A DNA stretch of 64,000 bases. Source: Chaetomium olivaceum (taxonomy: Eukaryota > Ascomycota > Sordariomycetes > Sordariales > Chaetomiaceae). The stretch's first letter is position 1. The number at the start of each line of letters is the position of its first letter. Where the stretch lies: assembly GCA_039881045.1 (NCBI GenBank), contig JAYWVB010000033.1, positions 248,001 through 312,000 on the forward strand, in the 5' to 3' direction. The position numbers and the translations under genes are program-made. This document shows, in pieces, positions 31,934-44,257 of the stretch. Under the pieces are notes generated by a model that worked only from the letters and a program-made list of their open reading frames with translations, was not told where the DNA came from and searched no databases.

Positions 31934-34900
31934 GGTTGAGGATGAGGTGCGGCTGGGGGTGATGGGAGGTGGGGGGAGAAATGGTGATCTGGTCTGGGAG
32001 TTCGGGGTAAGGAGGAAGGGAAGGGAGAGAGGGTTTGTCGTTGGTGCTTGGCACTGAGAAACCAGCGATGAACATGTGCCTTTTCCCCTTTACTAGATCT
32101 CCCCACTTGGCTTCGCAGTGCTCGACTTGCTCGACCCGACAACAAAATCGGGTTTATGCTGTCAGGATCACGGTGGTCAGGGGGCTTTATCCGACACAAC
32201 ACTGCGAAGATCGGGGAGACCGTGCAACTCCAAGTTTCGGAGATGAGATCTTGATCATGCTACTCACTGTCGGTGTTCATAACAACGCTTATCAGAGGAA
32301 GACACCACCTCGGGGTGGCGGTTATTGACTTGGCAATATTTACTTGTCACTGAGCGTTCGGGTTCTGCCCCTGAACAGCTGAGTCCTGGGTGAAGCGACG
32401 TATCCCACATAACCCCGGTGAGCGGCGAGATGTTCTCTGCGATTCTGCCATTCACCTCAACTTCCTTTCAACTCTAGCGGCAGTTGGAAGTCGAGTCGAC
32501 AGCACAAATCCCACAGTGACATTGCAGAAGATGTGCTGTGTGGCCCGAAGCGTCGAGTAGACAATATATTGGACACCTCGTCCTACGCTTTGCTCCCTCA
32601 GTCGATATGTCGAGAGAGTCTGTTGACCGAGTCACATTTTCAGAAAGTACCGTCAGCGCGAGCAATCAAGCAATCTACCCTCACCTCTTGATGGGATGCG
32701 GATGATGATGGAAGGACTGGCCCGGAGCATGCAGCGCGGGATTTGGTGGCGTTTGTGGAGAAAGACCGCAGGTCTAGCTCACGGTCGGTCCGTCGGTTCT
32801 TGGTAATGCGGCTGAGGTCCGGTGCTGGCCTGCTTTGGTCTTATTCCCGACCCAGAGCAAGACACCACCGGTCGGACGATTTTACAACCGAACTGAACGC
32901 GACCAAACGGCGAGACGTCGCATTGCAGCAGGGTTTGGGCGTTATGCATGAGGTCTCCACCGCTTCGTGTTGGCACCGGCCAAGGCACGGCACGCCAGAT
33001 CCGAACGGATTCATTTTGGCATCTCGGGAAGTCAGGCAGTTTCGAGCTTTCGATGAGGGGTTGATGACTTGTCGGGCGCCCGATTTTGAGTGACGGGGTC
33101 AAGAAATCCAGATGAGGTAAGGCGCATTTATTCTTCAATAGTGCCGTTTGCGCGATTGGCGCCAGGCGAGCAGGAGAGTCGGGATCTTGCTCGTCAGATT
33201 TCTGCTTCTGCGTTGTTGAACGTCAGATCGACAGCGAGCGAACAGCGGGTTGCAGGTAGATACGAGTCGAGATTCTGCAGGCAGGGGCCTTCATGTCTGG
33301 TGGTGGGACGGGCGATCAATTGCCCCTCACGCCGCGGAGGGGAAGCCCAAGATCTGAAGGATTTTTGATGGGATGAAGAACCTGAGCGCTGGTTCGAAAT
33401 GGGCAATGAATGATAAGGACCGGTCCGAGTGTACTATGCTTCGTAGCTATGGGAATTTAGAGTTTTTGACACGCCCGTCGCAGTTCACGGGACGCGATCC
33501 GAGATCAGAGCTGGACCGCGATGATCTGGCGATCCGTCAATCCTTATGAAGATCGTCCGTGGGGTGAACACGGTGGAGAGGCCTAGCAATTCCAGCGTCG
33601 CGGAATCGACGAGAAGAAAGGCATCGGGTGCCGACTTGACATCCCTTGAATTCGACCGAACACAGTCTGGTAGCCGGCGGCATCCACACGGTGGCGAACG
33701 AGGAATGGCGGCCGGCTGTGGGGAAACCGGAAGGTGGTTCGTTCCATTTGGTGCACGAAAACATCATGCTCACCAAGTGGAGAGCGCCCAAAAATATACA
33801 TAGGGCTCCCCCTAACACGTGTCGCCCATGCCTTCTAGGACAGGACTTTCCTAAGAAAATGTTCTTTGAGCAAACATCGGAAAAGCCGGACTGGGCGGCA
33901 AGGGTGCCAGGGAGAGATTCATGGTCCAGATTGTTTTCCATTTGCCCTCCCATTTCAGGAAAAGAATAACACTGAAAGCCAATCTTTCGTGCTTTCGAAC
34001 ACCGCAGAAGTTGGTTGGATCACTTCCATGATGGCTCTTTCCTGCGTCAATCTTGTTGGAGCCCATCTCGGGCAAGCGCGGCGTTGCGGGAGCAGACCGT
34101 CCAAGCTCCGCACTGTCCCTTTTCGTGCATTCAGCTCATGCTTTGTCAAATTCTCGAACCATTCCTCAACCAATGAACAATCACCACAATCCGAGGATGA
34201 ATTCTTGTCGCTCCAGAATGTGCCCACCAGATGGGGTTTTGTGTGCCATCTCTTGCGGTGCTCATGGATCTGGACCATCAATTCTGAGTTGTCCATTGTG
34301 CTCAATAGTCTGGTCCTGAAGCGGGGATCACACATTCAATAGCCAGCCAGCCTTGGACGAGGAACGAGACAACCACCATCCAGTGCATCAACTGCTCATC
34401 GACGTCGCCTCTCGTATTGACCATGACTGTGCAGCCACAAGCTTGGTGTCACAAGAAGTCCATGCAGTCACCTTTTCCAACGGAAGCGCATTGGCCAACC
34501 CGTCCGAACACTCGTCGGCAAGCAGGGGCCAAGACAAACTCGGCAGTCCCCACAGCAAGGGATGCGCGGTTCCTGGATCCTGGATGGAGCACGAGAGCGA
34601 GCCCGATCTGGACTTGCATCTTGGCACTTTCATCTCCACATAAAGGCCGTTCAGCCTCAGCTCCCTCTCGGTCAACAGGGGGTAATGACGGACAGCAGCT
34701 CGTGTACCAAAGCCACAAGATCGATTGTGGACGGCGACCGGCTGGTCCTGGAAATGGGACCGTTGTGAAGTTACCGAAGCCAAGAAGATGAATGGTCGTT
34801 GCCGCCAGAGACACAAGTGATAAGCCCATCGATTCCTGCGTCTCGCACGGCCAACGCCAGATTATCCCAGCTGAACTCTGAGCTACAGCTGTCATTTCTT

Positions 34901-35483
34901 CAAGCGCTTCAAGGCCGCGCGCTAGGGAAAAAGGCCACGGGCGAGACCGCAAAATCCAAGGAGGTAACGCACACGCACTCGCTTCGATGTTCGAAGGGCG
35001 CCTGTCGTTGCTGGCTTTGAGTGATGAAAATGATGGGGTGATACGGATGAGCTGCTGCACGGTTCGATGCCCTGAGGACCCCTGCCGTTGCGCCCCAGCA
35101 CAACCCCTGCAGTCGTTGGACACCGCCGCCGCCCTATCCAAACTCCCAGGTCGTCCCACTCCTCTCGCTTCTCTCCTTGGCCAGGCGACCCAGGCCCATT
35201 CCGCTCGACGGGTTTGGCCACTCGCGCGGCCCTTGGACCGCTAGTTCGGTGGGGCTTCCCCCTGTGCCTCCCGTTCCCAGAGAACAGGAAGAGGGTCCAT
35301 CGTCTTCGGGGTGTCACCCATCGCGGGCTCGGCACAGCGGACCAGTGTATATTTTGAAATGTCACCCCCCACATTCACTCTTCGCTTCCCCTTTGCCTCT
35401 GCTTTGCCTTGACCTTGACGCTCGTTTGTCCTGTCCAGTTTGCTGGTGTTGGCGCCCGTTTTTCGGACGCACCAGTCTTCAAC
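31934..35483. other. Long stretch without a recognised gene
   Basis: About 3.5 kb separates the bZIP gene from the WSC-glyoxal oxidase gene, far more than elsewhere in the window. Frames of 80-240 codons occur on both strands (for example around 33,540-33,950 and 34,450-35,160) but overlap each other, lack splice logic and show no motif I know. The last 400 bases are C/T-rich, as in a promoter and leader of the glyoxal oxidase gene. Long promoter, non-coding RNA or an unrecognised multi-exon gene remain open. Confidence 0.4.
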
Positions 35484-38400
35484 ATGAAGGCCTCACCATC
35501 AAGGACCGTCTTTTCGTCCCTCCTCCTGTCATCCGTAAGAGCTGCCCAGGCGTACAATCGGCCCAATTCGGGTGTGTATAAGCTGAAGAAAAATGTCTCG
35601 CTGACCTGCCCAATAGCTCCCACTCTCGCTTGCCCAGCTCACCACCCCCGAGGACCTTCCAGGAGCCTGGACTTATGAAGGATGTTATACCGACGTGCCC
35701 GGCCGGACTATCAATGGCGCCTCCTATGCCGATGGCGAGGAGATGACGACCGAGTCCTGTCTCGCGTTCTGCGCTTCCAAGGGCTTCCCCTATGCCGGCA
35801 CGGAGTACTCGGTAGAATGTTTCTGCGGCAGCAGTCTTGCTGCCGGCACGGCCAAGGTTGCTGACTCGACCTGCAACATGCCTTGCTCAGGAGACGCCAC
35901 ACAGCCTTGCGGAGCCGGTGGCCACCTCTCACTTTTCCATACCACCGAGGTATCGGGACCGGCAGCGAACCCGGGTGTCAACGACTACAACCACATGGGT
36001 TGTTATACCGAGGGAACGACTGGCCGTGCGCTCACGCATGGCGCCGGCCTCCCGGGTGCTGACCTGACTGTTGCCAAGTGCACGGCTGCCTGCCGCGCGG
36101 CCAACTATATCCTCGCCGGCGTTGAGTACGGCGGAGAATGCTGTAAGTCCTGCCGTGGCCCATTGTTTGCCATGAGCTTGGGCTGACCTAGACAGTTTGC
36201 GGCAACAGTATCGCAAACGGCGCCACTCCGGCCTCCAGCGGTTGCAACATGGTCTGCAATGGCAACAGCAGCGAATTCTGCGGCGGCCCGGATCGTCTCA
36301 ACGTGTACAACTACCAGGACCAGTACAACCCGACCGCGACCTCCTCAGCCCCTCCGTAAGCCCCCCCACGCATAACCCCTTGCGCCGGAGCTTCCACTAA
36401 CAAGGCGTAGGGCCCCTACCGGCGGCGGCAGCGGTAACCCCACCCAGGCCGCCGGCCCGTCTCAACCTGAGACGATTGCCAACTACGATTGGTACGGATG
36501 CCAGACCGAGTCGACAACCGGGCGCGCTCTAAGTGCTGCCACCTTCGCTTCTGACGACATGACTCTCGAGGCGTGCCAAGCGTTCTGCTCCGCTTACACC
36601 TACTTTGGTGTCGAGTACGGGCGCGAATGCTACTGCGGCAACAGCTTCAACGCCGGTTCCGTGGCCGCCCCTGCGGGCGACTGCAGCATGACTTGCCCGG
36701 GCGACGCCGACCAGTACTGTGGTGCTGGCAATCGCCTGTCTGTATATGCCAGGGACGGCACAGCACCGCTTCCGACAACGTCGAGCGCCCCGCCTCCCGT
36801 CGTTACCGGTCTCCCCGAAGGATGGTCTTACCAAGGATGCTGGATTGATGGACGGCAAGGCCGCATCCTCCCGCACCAGGTTCCCGATAGCCAGACCAAC
36901 AGCCAGTCGGCTTGCGCCAGCGCTTGCGCTGCGGCCGGCTACAGTATTTCAGGCGCCGAGTACGGGGTTCAGTGCTTCTGCGGCAACGCCATCTACAACG
37001 GCGGTGTCAAGACTGCCGAGTCGGATTGCAGCACGCCTTGCCCAGGTGCTCCGACTCAGAAGTGCGGTGCTGGCGACCGTCTAAGTATCGTCTCCAACGG
37101 CACCCCCGAAATCTACGCTCCCCCGGCTCCGCTGCCAAACGTCGGCGACTGGGAGTACCAGGGCTGCGCTGTGGATAACATTAACGACAAGCGCACTTTC
37201 TACTGGCAGATATTCTTCCCTGGCGTCATGACGCCCAAGATGTGCCTAGACCGCTGTGCCGAGTTCGGCTATCACGCTGCCGGCCTCGAGTACGGTGAAG
37301 AATGCTACTGCGGCGACCCGGCCAACATGGCTACCCGCGGCTCCACCTTCCGCCCGGAGAGCGAGTGCGCCATCCCCTGCGTCGGCAACGCATCGGCCAT
37401 CTGCGGTGGCCTCGCCCGCCTCACGACCTACTTCTGGACCGGTACTCCGTTTTACACGTGGGACTTCCCCACGGATTACCGCGCTGGCGAGTATCGCTTC
37501 CTGGTCAATGGCGTCAACATCCCGCTCATCACTCAGGAGACCATCACAGGCAAGGTTTCGTTCATTTCCAAGGGCGCGACAGGCCCTGGAAACGAGACGG
37601 GCGCCTATGAGCTTGATCTCTCTACGCTGACCTTCCGCACGCTCCACATCAAGACCGACGTTTTCTGCGCCGCCGGTGTGACCCTGCCCGATAAGGGCGG
37701 GCGCCAGCTCAACATTGGTGGCTGGGCCGGTGATGCCACCTACGGTACCCGCCTGTACTGGCCCGATGGTTCGCCCGGAGTTCCTGGCACCCACGATTGG
37801 CAGGAGAACGTCAACGTCCTCAAGCTCCAGGCCGGCCGCTGGTATCCTAGTGCTATGATCATGGCCAACGGTTCCGTCATGGTCATTGGTGGTTCTATCG
37901 GCTCCAACGACGCTGCTACTCCCTCGATCGAGATCTTGCCTTACACCGGGCAGGCGCCGCTCTACATGGACTGGCTCGACCGCACCCACCCCAACAACCT
38001 GTACCCCTTCCTCTGCGTCCTGCCCGGCGGCGGCATCTTCGTCCAGTACTGGAACGAGGCGAGGATCCTCGACCCCGTCACTTTCGCCACCATCAAGGAG
38101 CTCCCCAACGCGCCCGGCGCCCCCAACGATCCCAAGGGTGGCCGCACATATCCCCTCGAGGGCGCCGCGGTGCTCCTGCCCCAGAAATACCCCTACACCG
38201 ACCCTCTCGGCTTCCTGGTCTGTGGCGGCTCGACCGAGGGCCCCGGTAACGCGATCGACAACTGCGTGTCCATCGAACCAGAGGCGGCCAACCCCACGTG
38301 GGTGATCGAACGCCTTCCGTCATTCCGCGTCATGTCCTGCATGGCCCCGCTGCCCGACGGCACGTACCTGATCGCCAACGGCGCGCTCCACGGCGTGGCC

Positions 38401-39000
38401 GGCTTCGGCCTCGGCGTCGGCCCCAACCTCAACGCGCTCCTATACGACCCGGAGAAACCCGTCGGCTCGCGCATCACGGTCGCGGCCAACACGACCATCG
38501 CGCGCATGTACCACTCCGAGGCCATCACCCTCCTCGACGGCCGCGTCCTCATCTCGGGCTCCAACCCGGAGGACGGCGTCAACCCGGAGGAGTACCGGGT
38601 CGAGGTGTTCGTGCCGCCCTACCTCCTCAATGGCAAACCCCGCCCGACCTTCACCATCGCCAACAAGGATTGGGCCTGGGGTCAAACCGGCATCCCCTTC
38701 ACCCTGGGCGCGGCCGCCCGCAACGGCGCCATCACCGTCACCCTGCTGGGCTCCGTCTCCAGTACGCACGGCAACTCCATGGGCGCCCGCACCCTCATGC
38801 CCCGCGTCTCGTGCACCGGCACCTCGTGCACCGTCGACGCCCCCACCACCACCGCCAACATCGCGCCGCCGGGTTGGTATCAGTTCTTTGTGCTGGACGG
38901 CGGTGTGCCTGCGGTGGGTGTTTATGTGCGTATTGGTGGTGACCCGGCCCAGCTCGGTAACTGGCCGCAGGGTCCGGATTTCACCACCCCCGGTGTTTAA
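35484..39000 (+). CDS. Secreted glyoxal oxidase (copper radical oxidase) with five WSC domains
   Basis: Exons are 35484-35573, about 35638-36142, 36196-36355 and 36411-39000; the first acceptor could instead be at 35616. The protein has about 1,114 residues. A signal peptide is followed by five WSC domains, each starting with a G-C motif (WTYEGCYTD, YNHMGCYTE, YDWYGCQTE, WSYQGCWID, WEYQGCAVD) and containing EC(Y/F)CG. WSC domains bind cell-wall glycans. The C-terminal half is a glyoxal oxidase propeller: VFCAAG holds the radical Cys, RWYPS its partner Tyr, RMYHSEA the Tyr and His copper ligands, and STHGNSMG the second His ligand. It should oxidise simple aldehydes and release hydrogen peroxide at the wall or outside the cell. 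No frame break is seen. Confidence 0.9.
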
Positions 39001-39389
39001 GGGAACAGGGGAATGGAGACTGAGGGGCTGTGAGAGGAAACAGGGAAAGTGGGCATGATGTTTGTCTCTTTGAAAGTCGAGCTCTGCGTCTCGCATCGTC
39101 ATGATGGGTGGTGTTTCTTGTTTCTGCTTGTTAGGTTGAGATGATGTCGAACTGCAGCGCGTCTATTTGGTAATTTTGAATATAGATACACCTTAATATC
39201 TGGCCAAGAACCGTCCCCACCAGATGGAAACTGCGATCGCTTCAATGTAATGTAATGGTGATTGGTCGACGCGCTTGAATTTTGGTCCGAGTCGGTGGTC
39301 AGAGATCGGTCGTCTTACTTTTCCCTCCACAAAGGCCAACCGCGCTCATTTCTCATGAAACTTGAAGTTCACGAGACCATCACCACAAG
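39001..39389. other. Intergenic spacer
   Basis: This spacer holds the 3' end of the glyoxal oxidase gene and the promoter of the first F-box gene. I see nothing else in it. Confidence 0.5.
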
Positions 39390-40997
39390 ATGGCGGCTTT
39401 GCTCTCCGTCCCGCCGGAAATCTTCAGCCTGATTCTAAGCAGGCTAAGCATCTCATCACTCTCATCATTAGGCCAAACCTGCAAAGCTGCCGAGGCCTTC
39501 GTCGAGCCGCTACTTTATCGCCGCATCGCGTGCGAGTTCTACGGGGGAAAGGATCCCATGCCAAACCATCCAATCCATTCTTTCTTCCGAGCCATTCGTC
39601 AGCGGCCAGCTCGGGCGAACTACGTCAAGACCGCCGAGCTTCTCTCTGGCACTGGTCCTTGGCATTTATCGCGACGAAAGCACCTCCTGCCCAACTCCCC
39701 CCCACCCCCTGACGTGGAGCCGTTATGGGCAAATATGCTGCAGGGAGGCCTTCAAGGGCGAGACCTGACGCTATTTGAGGCGGGTGCCTTTTGGGACGAA
39801 ACTGTCATCGGAAACTCTGGGGCCTTGATGGCAATTCTTTTGATCGCCTTGCCCGAGCTGGAGACGCTGGTAACAGACTACACCCTATTAAAACAGTCTG
39901 GTTTACCAAACGAGTTCATGGGCGGTCTTCGGAAGTTGAAACGAGCGACTGTCCGGAACAATTTAGACTCGAGGATCATCATACCTCTTGAACGACCAGA
40001 ACTATCAGCCCTCTTTTCTCTTCCTCGCCTCGAGCACCTATCGACCGTTTTCCAACGCGTTGACGACGCCTCGGTCGCTCACGCCAACCTCCCAGCCCTC
40101 TTATCGCTTAGCCTAACGGACCATTTATCAGATCCCTCGGCCATCAAGGGTCTTCTTACCAAAACGCCTAAGCTAGAGCGTTTCAGCTATTTCTTGGTCG
40201 AGGACACGGATAATCTCGCCGATGATGAAAACTACCAGTCAGTTCACCAGGACACGTGGTCTACATTTGCTACAAGCTTAGGCGCCGTTGCCGGGACGCT
40301 TCGGATCCTAAAAATATATATAGACGACGCGGCAACCTCGGACTACCCACCGCTGACAATCGATGAGGAGTGGGTGATGGGTGTTTCAAGCCGCCGAGGG
40401 ACCATCGGTTCCCTTAAACACCTACAAAACCTGACCAAGCTGGAAATACCTATGCACATCCTTTTCGGCTCCCACCCGCACCGTACCAACCTGCGGGATG
40501 TGCTCCCTCCCAGCCTGAGAAAGGTCTACCTGCGTGACGACCAGATCTTCGACCAAGACTGGGATACCTACGTCCCCGGCGTTGTCATTCCAGCCCTGAG
40601 ATTGTATCTTCTTGGGCATGGGGCACCCGGCAATGAGGTGCTCCCACTGCAGGAGCTCCGTCTCAAGCTGAGGACGGTGCGATTTATTGAAGAATTTGGC
40701 CGGACAGATATAGAGGACGGTCTCGAGATTGGCGAAGAAGCCCCCCTCGAGCTGCTGGCGGGGATTTCCAGGCAAGCGGGGGTGAGGTGTACAATACACT
40801 TCCGTGTGCTCGACGGGACCTACATTTCCGCCGAGCATGAGTGTATCGACCGGATTGATGAGCTGGTTTTGCACGACCCTACCAATGGCACTGCTACGCC
40901 AGACGGCGGGCCCGAGGGGATCGTTGTTGGTGAGGTTCGGTACCCTATGACGCGTCTATTGAAGAGAGCGAGGTGTTTTTTTGAGTCAAATACATGA
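39390..40997 (+). CDS. F-box-like protein with leucine-rich C-terminal region
   Basis: This uninterrupted 535-residue frame begins with an F-box: LLSVPPEIFSLILSRLSISS followed by LSSLGQTCKAAEAFVEPLLY. F-box proteins link a target to the Skp1-Cullin ubiquitin ligase. The remainder has leucine-rich stretches (LPELETLVTDYTLL, LPRLEHLSTVF, LPALLSLSLTDHLS, LKHLQNLTKLEIP) of the kind that fold as irregular LRRs and could recognise a substrate. The downstream gene is a close paralog in the same orientation, so the pair arose by tandem duplication. The target is unknown. Confidence 0.75.
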   Translation: MAALLSVPPEIFSLILSRLSISSLSSLGQTCKAAEAFVEPLLYRRIACEFYGGKDPMPNHPIHSFFRAIRQRPARANYVKTAELLSGTGPWHLSRRKHLLPNSPPPPDVEPLWANMLQGGLQGRDLTLFEAGAFWDETVIGNSGALMAILLIALPELETLVTDYTLLKQSGLPNEFMGGLRKLKRATVRNNLDSRIIIPLERPELSALFSLPRLEHLSTVFQRVDDASVAHANLPALLSLSLTDHLSDPSAIKGLLTKTPKLERFSYFLVEDTDNLADDENYQSVHQDTWSTFATSLGAVAGTLRILKIYIDDAATSDYPPLTIDEEWVMGVSSRRGTIGSLKHLQNLTKLEIPMHILFGSHPHRTNLRDVLPPSLRKVYLRDDQIFDQDWDTYVPGVVIPALRLYLLGHGAPGNEVLPLQELRLKLRTVRFIEEFGRTDIEDGLEIGEEAPLELLAGISRQAGVRCTIHFRVLDGTYISAEHECIDRIDELVLHDPTNGTATPDGGPEGIVVGEVRYPMTRLLKRARCFFESNT

Positions 40998-41509
40998 CGC
41001 ACGCGGTGGGGAGGAGGTGCTTTCCAAGGACTCTGGCCGGTCAAACCTTTGACGAAGCCGTACTTCCCAACCGCAGAGCCTCTTCTTCCCTCTACATACC
41101 TACCTAGCAGATGAGGCAGGTACACCTTACGGGAGTTATGGACGATGTTGGCTAGAGATAGTCTGAAAGAACCCGATGGGACCAGTCGATGCATTAGGAA
41201 CCTGTTCTAAGGTTGTAATCACTAACTGGGTACAAGAACATGCTACGTATCACAAAGCTGAAAAACTCGAGACTTCAAAGTTTCCATTCGCGTGGGTAGT
41301 CGGGACTAGGTATTTAAAGCTTTGTCAGTTCCCATCTTTAATTTCAGAAAGGAACTAATGCACACACCACCCCACACACACTGCTTTTACTGAATATTCA
41401 GAGCATTGAAGCCAATCATATAGTGGCGAACAGACTCCCCGCTCCATTGGGAATCTTTCACTGGCAGTTGATTCTGGGCAGGCTTCCTGGACACCACTGA
41501 TATCATAAG
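40998..41509. other. Spacer between F-box paralogs
   Basis: No gene is recognised in this half-kilobase spacer. It separates the two tandem F-box copies and should hold the promoter of the second. Confidence 0.5.
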
Positions 41510-43122
41510 ATGCTCGCCATCCCGCTGGAGATTCTTCTCCTCATCCTAGACGAGCTTCCCAAATCGTCACTCTTATCATTTGGTCGGACATCCAAACGGG
41601 CCTGGGCCATCGCCGAACCGCTACTCTATCGTAACATCATCTTCCAATTCATCAAACGCGATTTCGCTACGAACCCTCCCCTACCCGGCCATCCAATACA
41701 CTCTTTCTTCCAAGCCATTCGCCAACGACCAGCTCGAGCTAGTTATGTTAAGGCTGCCACATTCCTCGCTATCTCTGACTCCTTAATTCACCCGGTTCAC
41801 TCGGGATTTTTATATTGCCCTGCGCCCCCTGACGTAAAACCGTTATGGTTAGAGGCGTCAGCTACTCTCGAGCGAGATTGTAGACCGGGAGAGATTTCGG
41901 AAATTCGGGATATAGTCGATATAGGAGAGCCCACTCTTCTTGTAGCGATTCTCTTAACATGTCTGCCCGAGCTCGAGACACTACGAGTAGACAGTACGCT
42001 AATTGAGGACGCCAACATGGGGTATCTCTTGGCATTAAAAGAAGCTCACATTCACAACGATGTCCCGGAGAATATCGTCTATGATTGGCATCTGATAGAC
42101 CCGGTGCGAAGCCTCTTTTGCCTTCCTCGCCTCGAGTACCTCTCAACAATCTTTCCAAGAATTGATAGCGACGCGATCACTCAGGCTAACCTCCCAGCGC
42201 TCCAAACGCTTAAGCTGACGGATCATCTGTCAGACCCGTCGGGTATCAGGGAGCTGCTTGCCAAAACACCCAAGCTGGAGCGTCTCAGTTATTTCTTCGT
42301 CGAGGACACAGATCCCGCTAGCGAACACCGTACGCGCGACGAGACAGCTCACCAGGGCGAGTGGTCCGCCTTCGCCACGAGCTTGAGCGGTATTGCCGGA
42401 ACACTCAGGATAAGTTACTAAAAATATCTACTGATTTTAGTTGGCCCCATTCTTACGAGGTAGACGAACTAGCTACGGATGAATGGATCCTCGGCGTCTC
42501 AACCCGCCGTGGGACCGTTGGTTCCCTAAGACATCTGCACAACCTGACTAAGCTAGAAATCTCTATACACGTACTCGTCGGCCACTACCCACACCGTCTC
42601 AAGCTTCGAGAGATGCTCCCACTCAGCCTGGAGAAGCTTTACTTACGCGAGGACGACTCACCCAAGCGACAAAAGTACGAGTTCGACGTCAATGGCGTTA
42701 TTACAGACTTGCGGTCATACCTTCTGGATCCGGAACCCGGTAACGAAGTGCTCTCATTGCAGGAAGTCCGCATCAAGATGAGGAGTAAGTACCTTCCTAT
42801 AGAGTTTAGGCAAGTGCGGGAAGAGCAGGAACTCGACGAACAACACCCTTTCAGAAGGCTGGAAAACATCGCCCGGCGAGCTGGGGTAAAATGCACGATG
42901 CATGCCCGCGTCGGCACTTTCCGCACAGGTTCCATTACATCTGCCGAGCGGGAGCGGGAATGCATCGACGAGGTTGAGGAGGTGGTTTTGTACGACCCGC
43001 ACGCCGATTTCCCGAGTGGTGGGACGATGGAGACTACCATGGCGCCGACTCGTTACCTTACGAGGCGTCGGTTGAAGAAAGCAAGGGCCTTCCCCTTTGA
43101 GGATCGTGTGTGGATGTGTTAA
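41510..43122 (+). pseudogene. Second F-box-like paralog, frame broken
   Basis: The sequence parallels its upstream neighbour from the F-box (LAIPLEILLLILDELPKSS) to the C-terminus. Shared pieces are HPIHSFFQAIRQRPARASYV, LPRLEYLSTIFPR, NLPALQTLKLTDHLSDPSG and RRGTVGSLRHLHNLTKLEI. After GIAGTLRI near 42415 the frame meets a stop, and homology resumes in another frame at LKIS. Compared with the paralog the site carries five extra bases (AGTTA) or has lost one base beside a two-codon insertion. A 27-base GT-AG segment spans it but is too short for an intron and gives the wrong frame. As it stands the product would be 303 residues, keeping the F-box. Whether this is a real pseudogene or an assembly error is open. 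Confidence 0.6.
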
Positions 43123-43369
43123 AACGGGTGTTTATCCCTACTATATCATCCGCTAGATTCCACGAACTATCCTAGCCTTTTTGCTTTGTTACTTTACCTT
43201 CGTGCACGAACTTTCGAGCTACGCCCTGGCATATCGAGAATAGGCAGTTTCACGAATCAAAAAGATACCTACCTACCTTAGGTACTTGCTATTATAAATA
43301 AACCCCTTCTATTCTGTTTACCTTCCGTAACACATCACTCATAAGGACCTAGGTGATTTAACCCTCGAA

Positions 43370-44257
43370 TCAACCCAACTCCCGCCGCGCCATCATCATC
43401 CGCTTCTTGTTCTGCTGCTCCAGCAGCATCAGCTGCATCTGGTAATCCTGAGCAGCCTGGCTCTGGTCGGTAAGCACCGGCCCGCGGCCCTTCTTGTCCT
43501 TCGCATGCTCGTCGGCGCCCCTCTTGTTGAGAAGCGCTCCGATAGTCGGGCTGGCGACCTGTAGCGGCGTCCGGCCCTCGTGACCCCTCGCTTCCTTGTC
43601 GGCGCCCTTGTATAGAAGCAGCTCGGTGATAGTGCTGTCTATCGCTGTGGCAGCTATATGAAGTGGTGTCTGGCCGTCAACATCGGCCGCGTCCTTGTCG
43701 GCGCCGCTGTCGATAAGCAGCGTTGCGACGGTCGCGTTGTTGGCCGCCGCGGCCATGTGTAGTGGTGTCTGACCCTTGTCATCCGCCGCGTTCTTTGCGG
43801 CCCCGCTGTTGAGAAGCAGTATTGCCGCGGCCTGGTGCCCTCTCTCGGCTGCGGAATGTAACAGTGTTCGTCCCCCGTCATCCGCCGCGTCCATGTTGGC
43901 ACCATTCTCCATAATGAGGTCGGCCAGGGCCTTGTGCTCCTCCTGGGCGGCTACATAAAGGGCCGTTTGCCCCCCGTCTAGTATATCGATGTCGGCACCG
44001 TTGGCCAGGAGCAGCCGTGCGACGGTCTCCGCCCCAGCCATGGCAGCAGCATGGAGCGCTGTTCGACCCACCGAGTCCGCCGCGTCTATCTCCGCAAGAT
44101 TGCGGATTAGCAACTCCGCGAGGCCAATGTCGTCTGCCAGGGCCGCCACATGCAACGGTGTCCGGCCGAATTTATTTTTGGCCCCGTGCTGACCCGTTCG
44201 GTAAAATTCGTCATCTGTTGCCATGGGAACTCGTTTGCCGTTCAGCTCCGGTAACAT
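43370..44257 (-). CDS. Ankyrin-repeat protein
   Basis: This single-exon protein starts at the ATG at 44257 (295 residues) or at the ATG at 44224 (MATDDEF). It consists of about seven ankyrin repeats of 33 residues with the usual GRTPLHVAA, GQTPLHIAA and GADKDAAD signatures, which form a stack of helical hairpins for protein binding. The last 40 residues are charged and Gln/Met-rich (QMQLMLLEQQNKKRMMMARR), probably a helix. No other domain, membrane segment or signal peptide is seen, so the partner and role are unknown. It lies immediately upstream of, and divergent from, a LINE fragment. Confidence 0.8.
   Translation of the reverse strand: MLPELNGKRVPMATDDEFYRTGQHGAKNKFGRTPLHVAALADDIGLAELLIRNLAEIDAADSVGRTALHAAAMAGAETVARLLLANGADIDILDGGQTALYVAAQEEHKALADLIMENGANMDAADDGGRTLLHSAAERGHQAAAILLLNSGAAKNAADDKGQTPLHMAAAANNATVATLLIDSGADKDAADVDGQTPLHIAATAIDSTITELLLYKGADKEARGHEGRTPLQVASPTIGALLNKRGADEHAKDKKGRGPVLTDQSQAAQDYQMQLMLLEQQNKKRMMMARRELG

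Noticed and set aside
42416..42442. A 27-base GT-AG segment as an intron in the second F-box gene
   Set aside because: It is far below the usable fungal intron size and removing it does not bring the downstream conserved frame into register.
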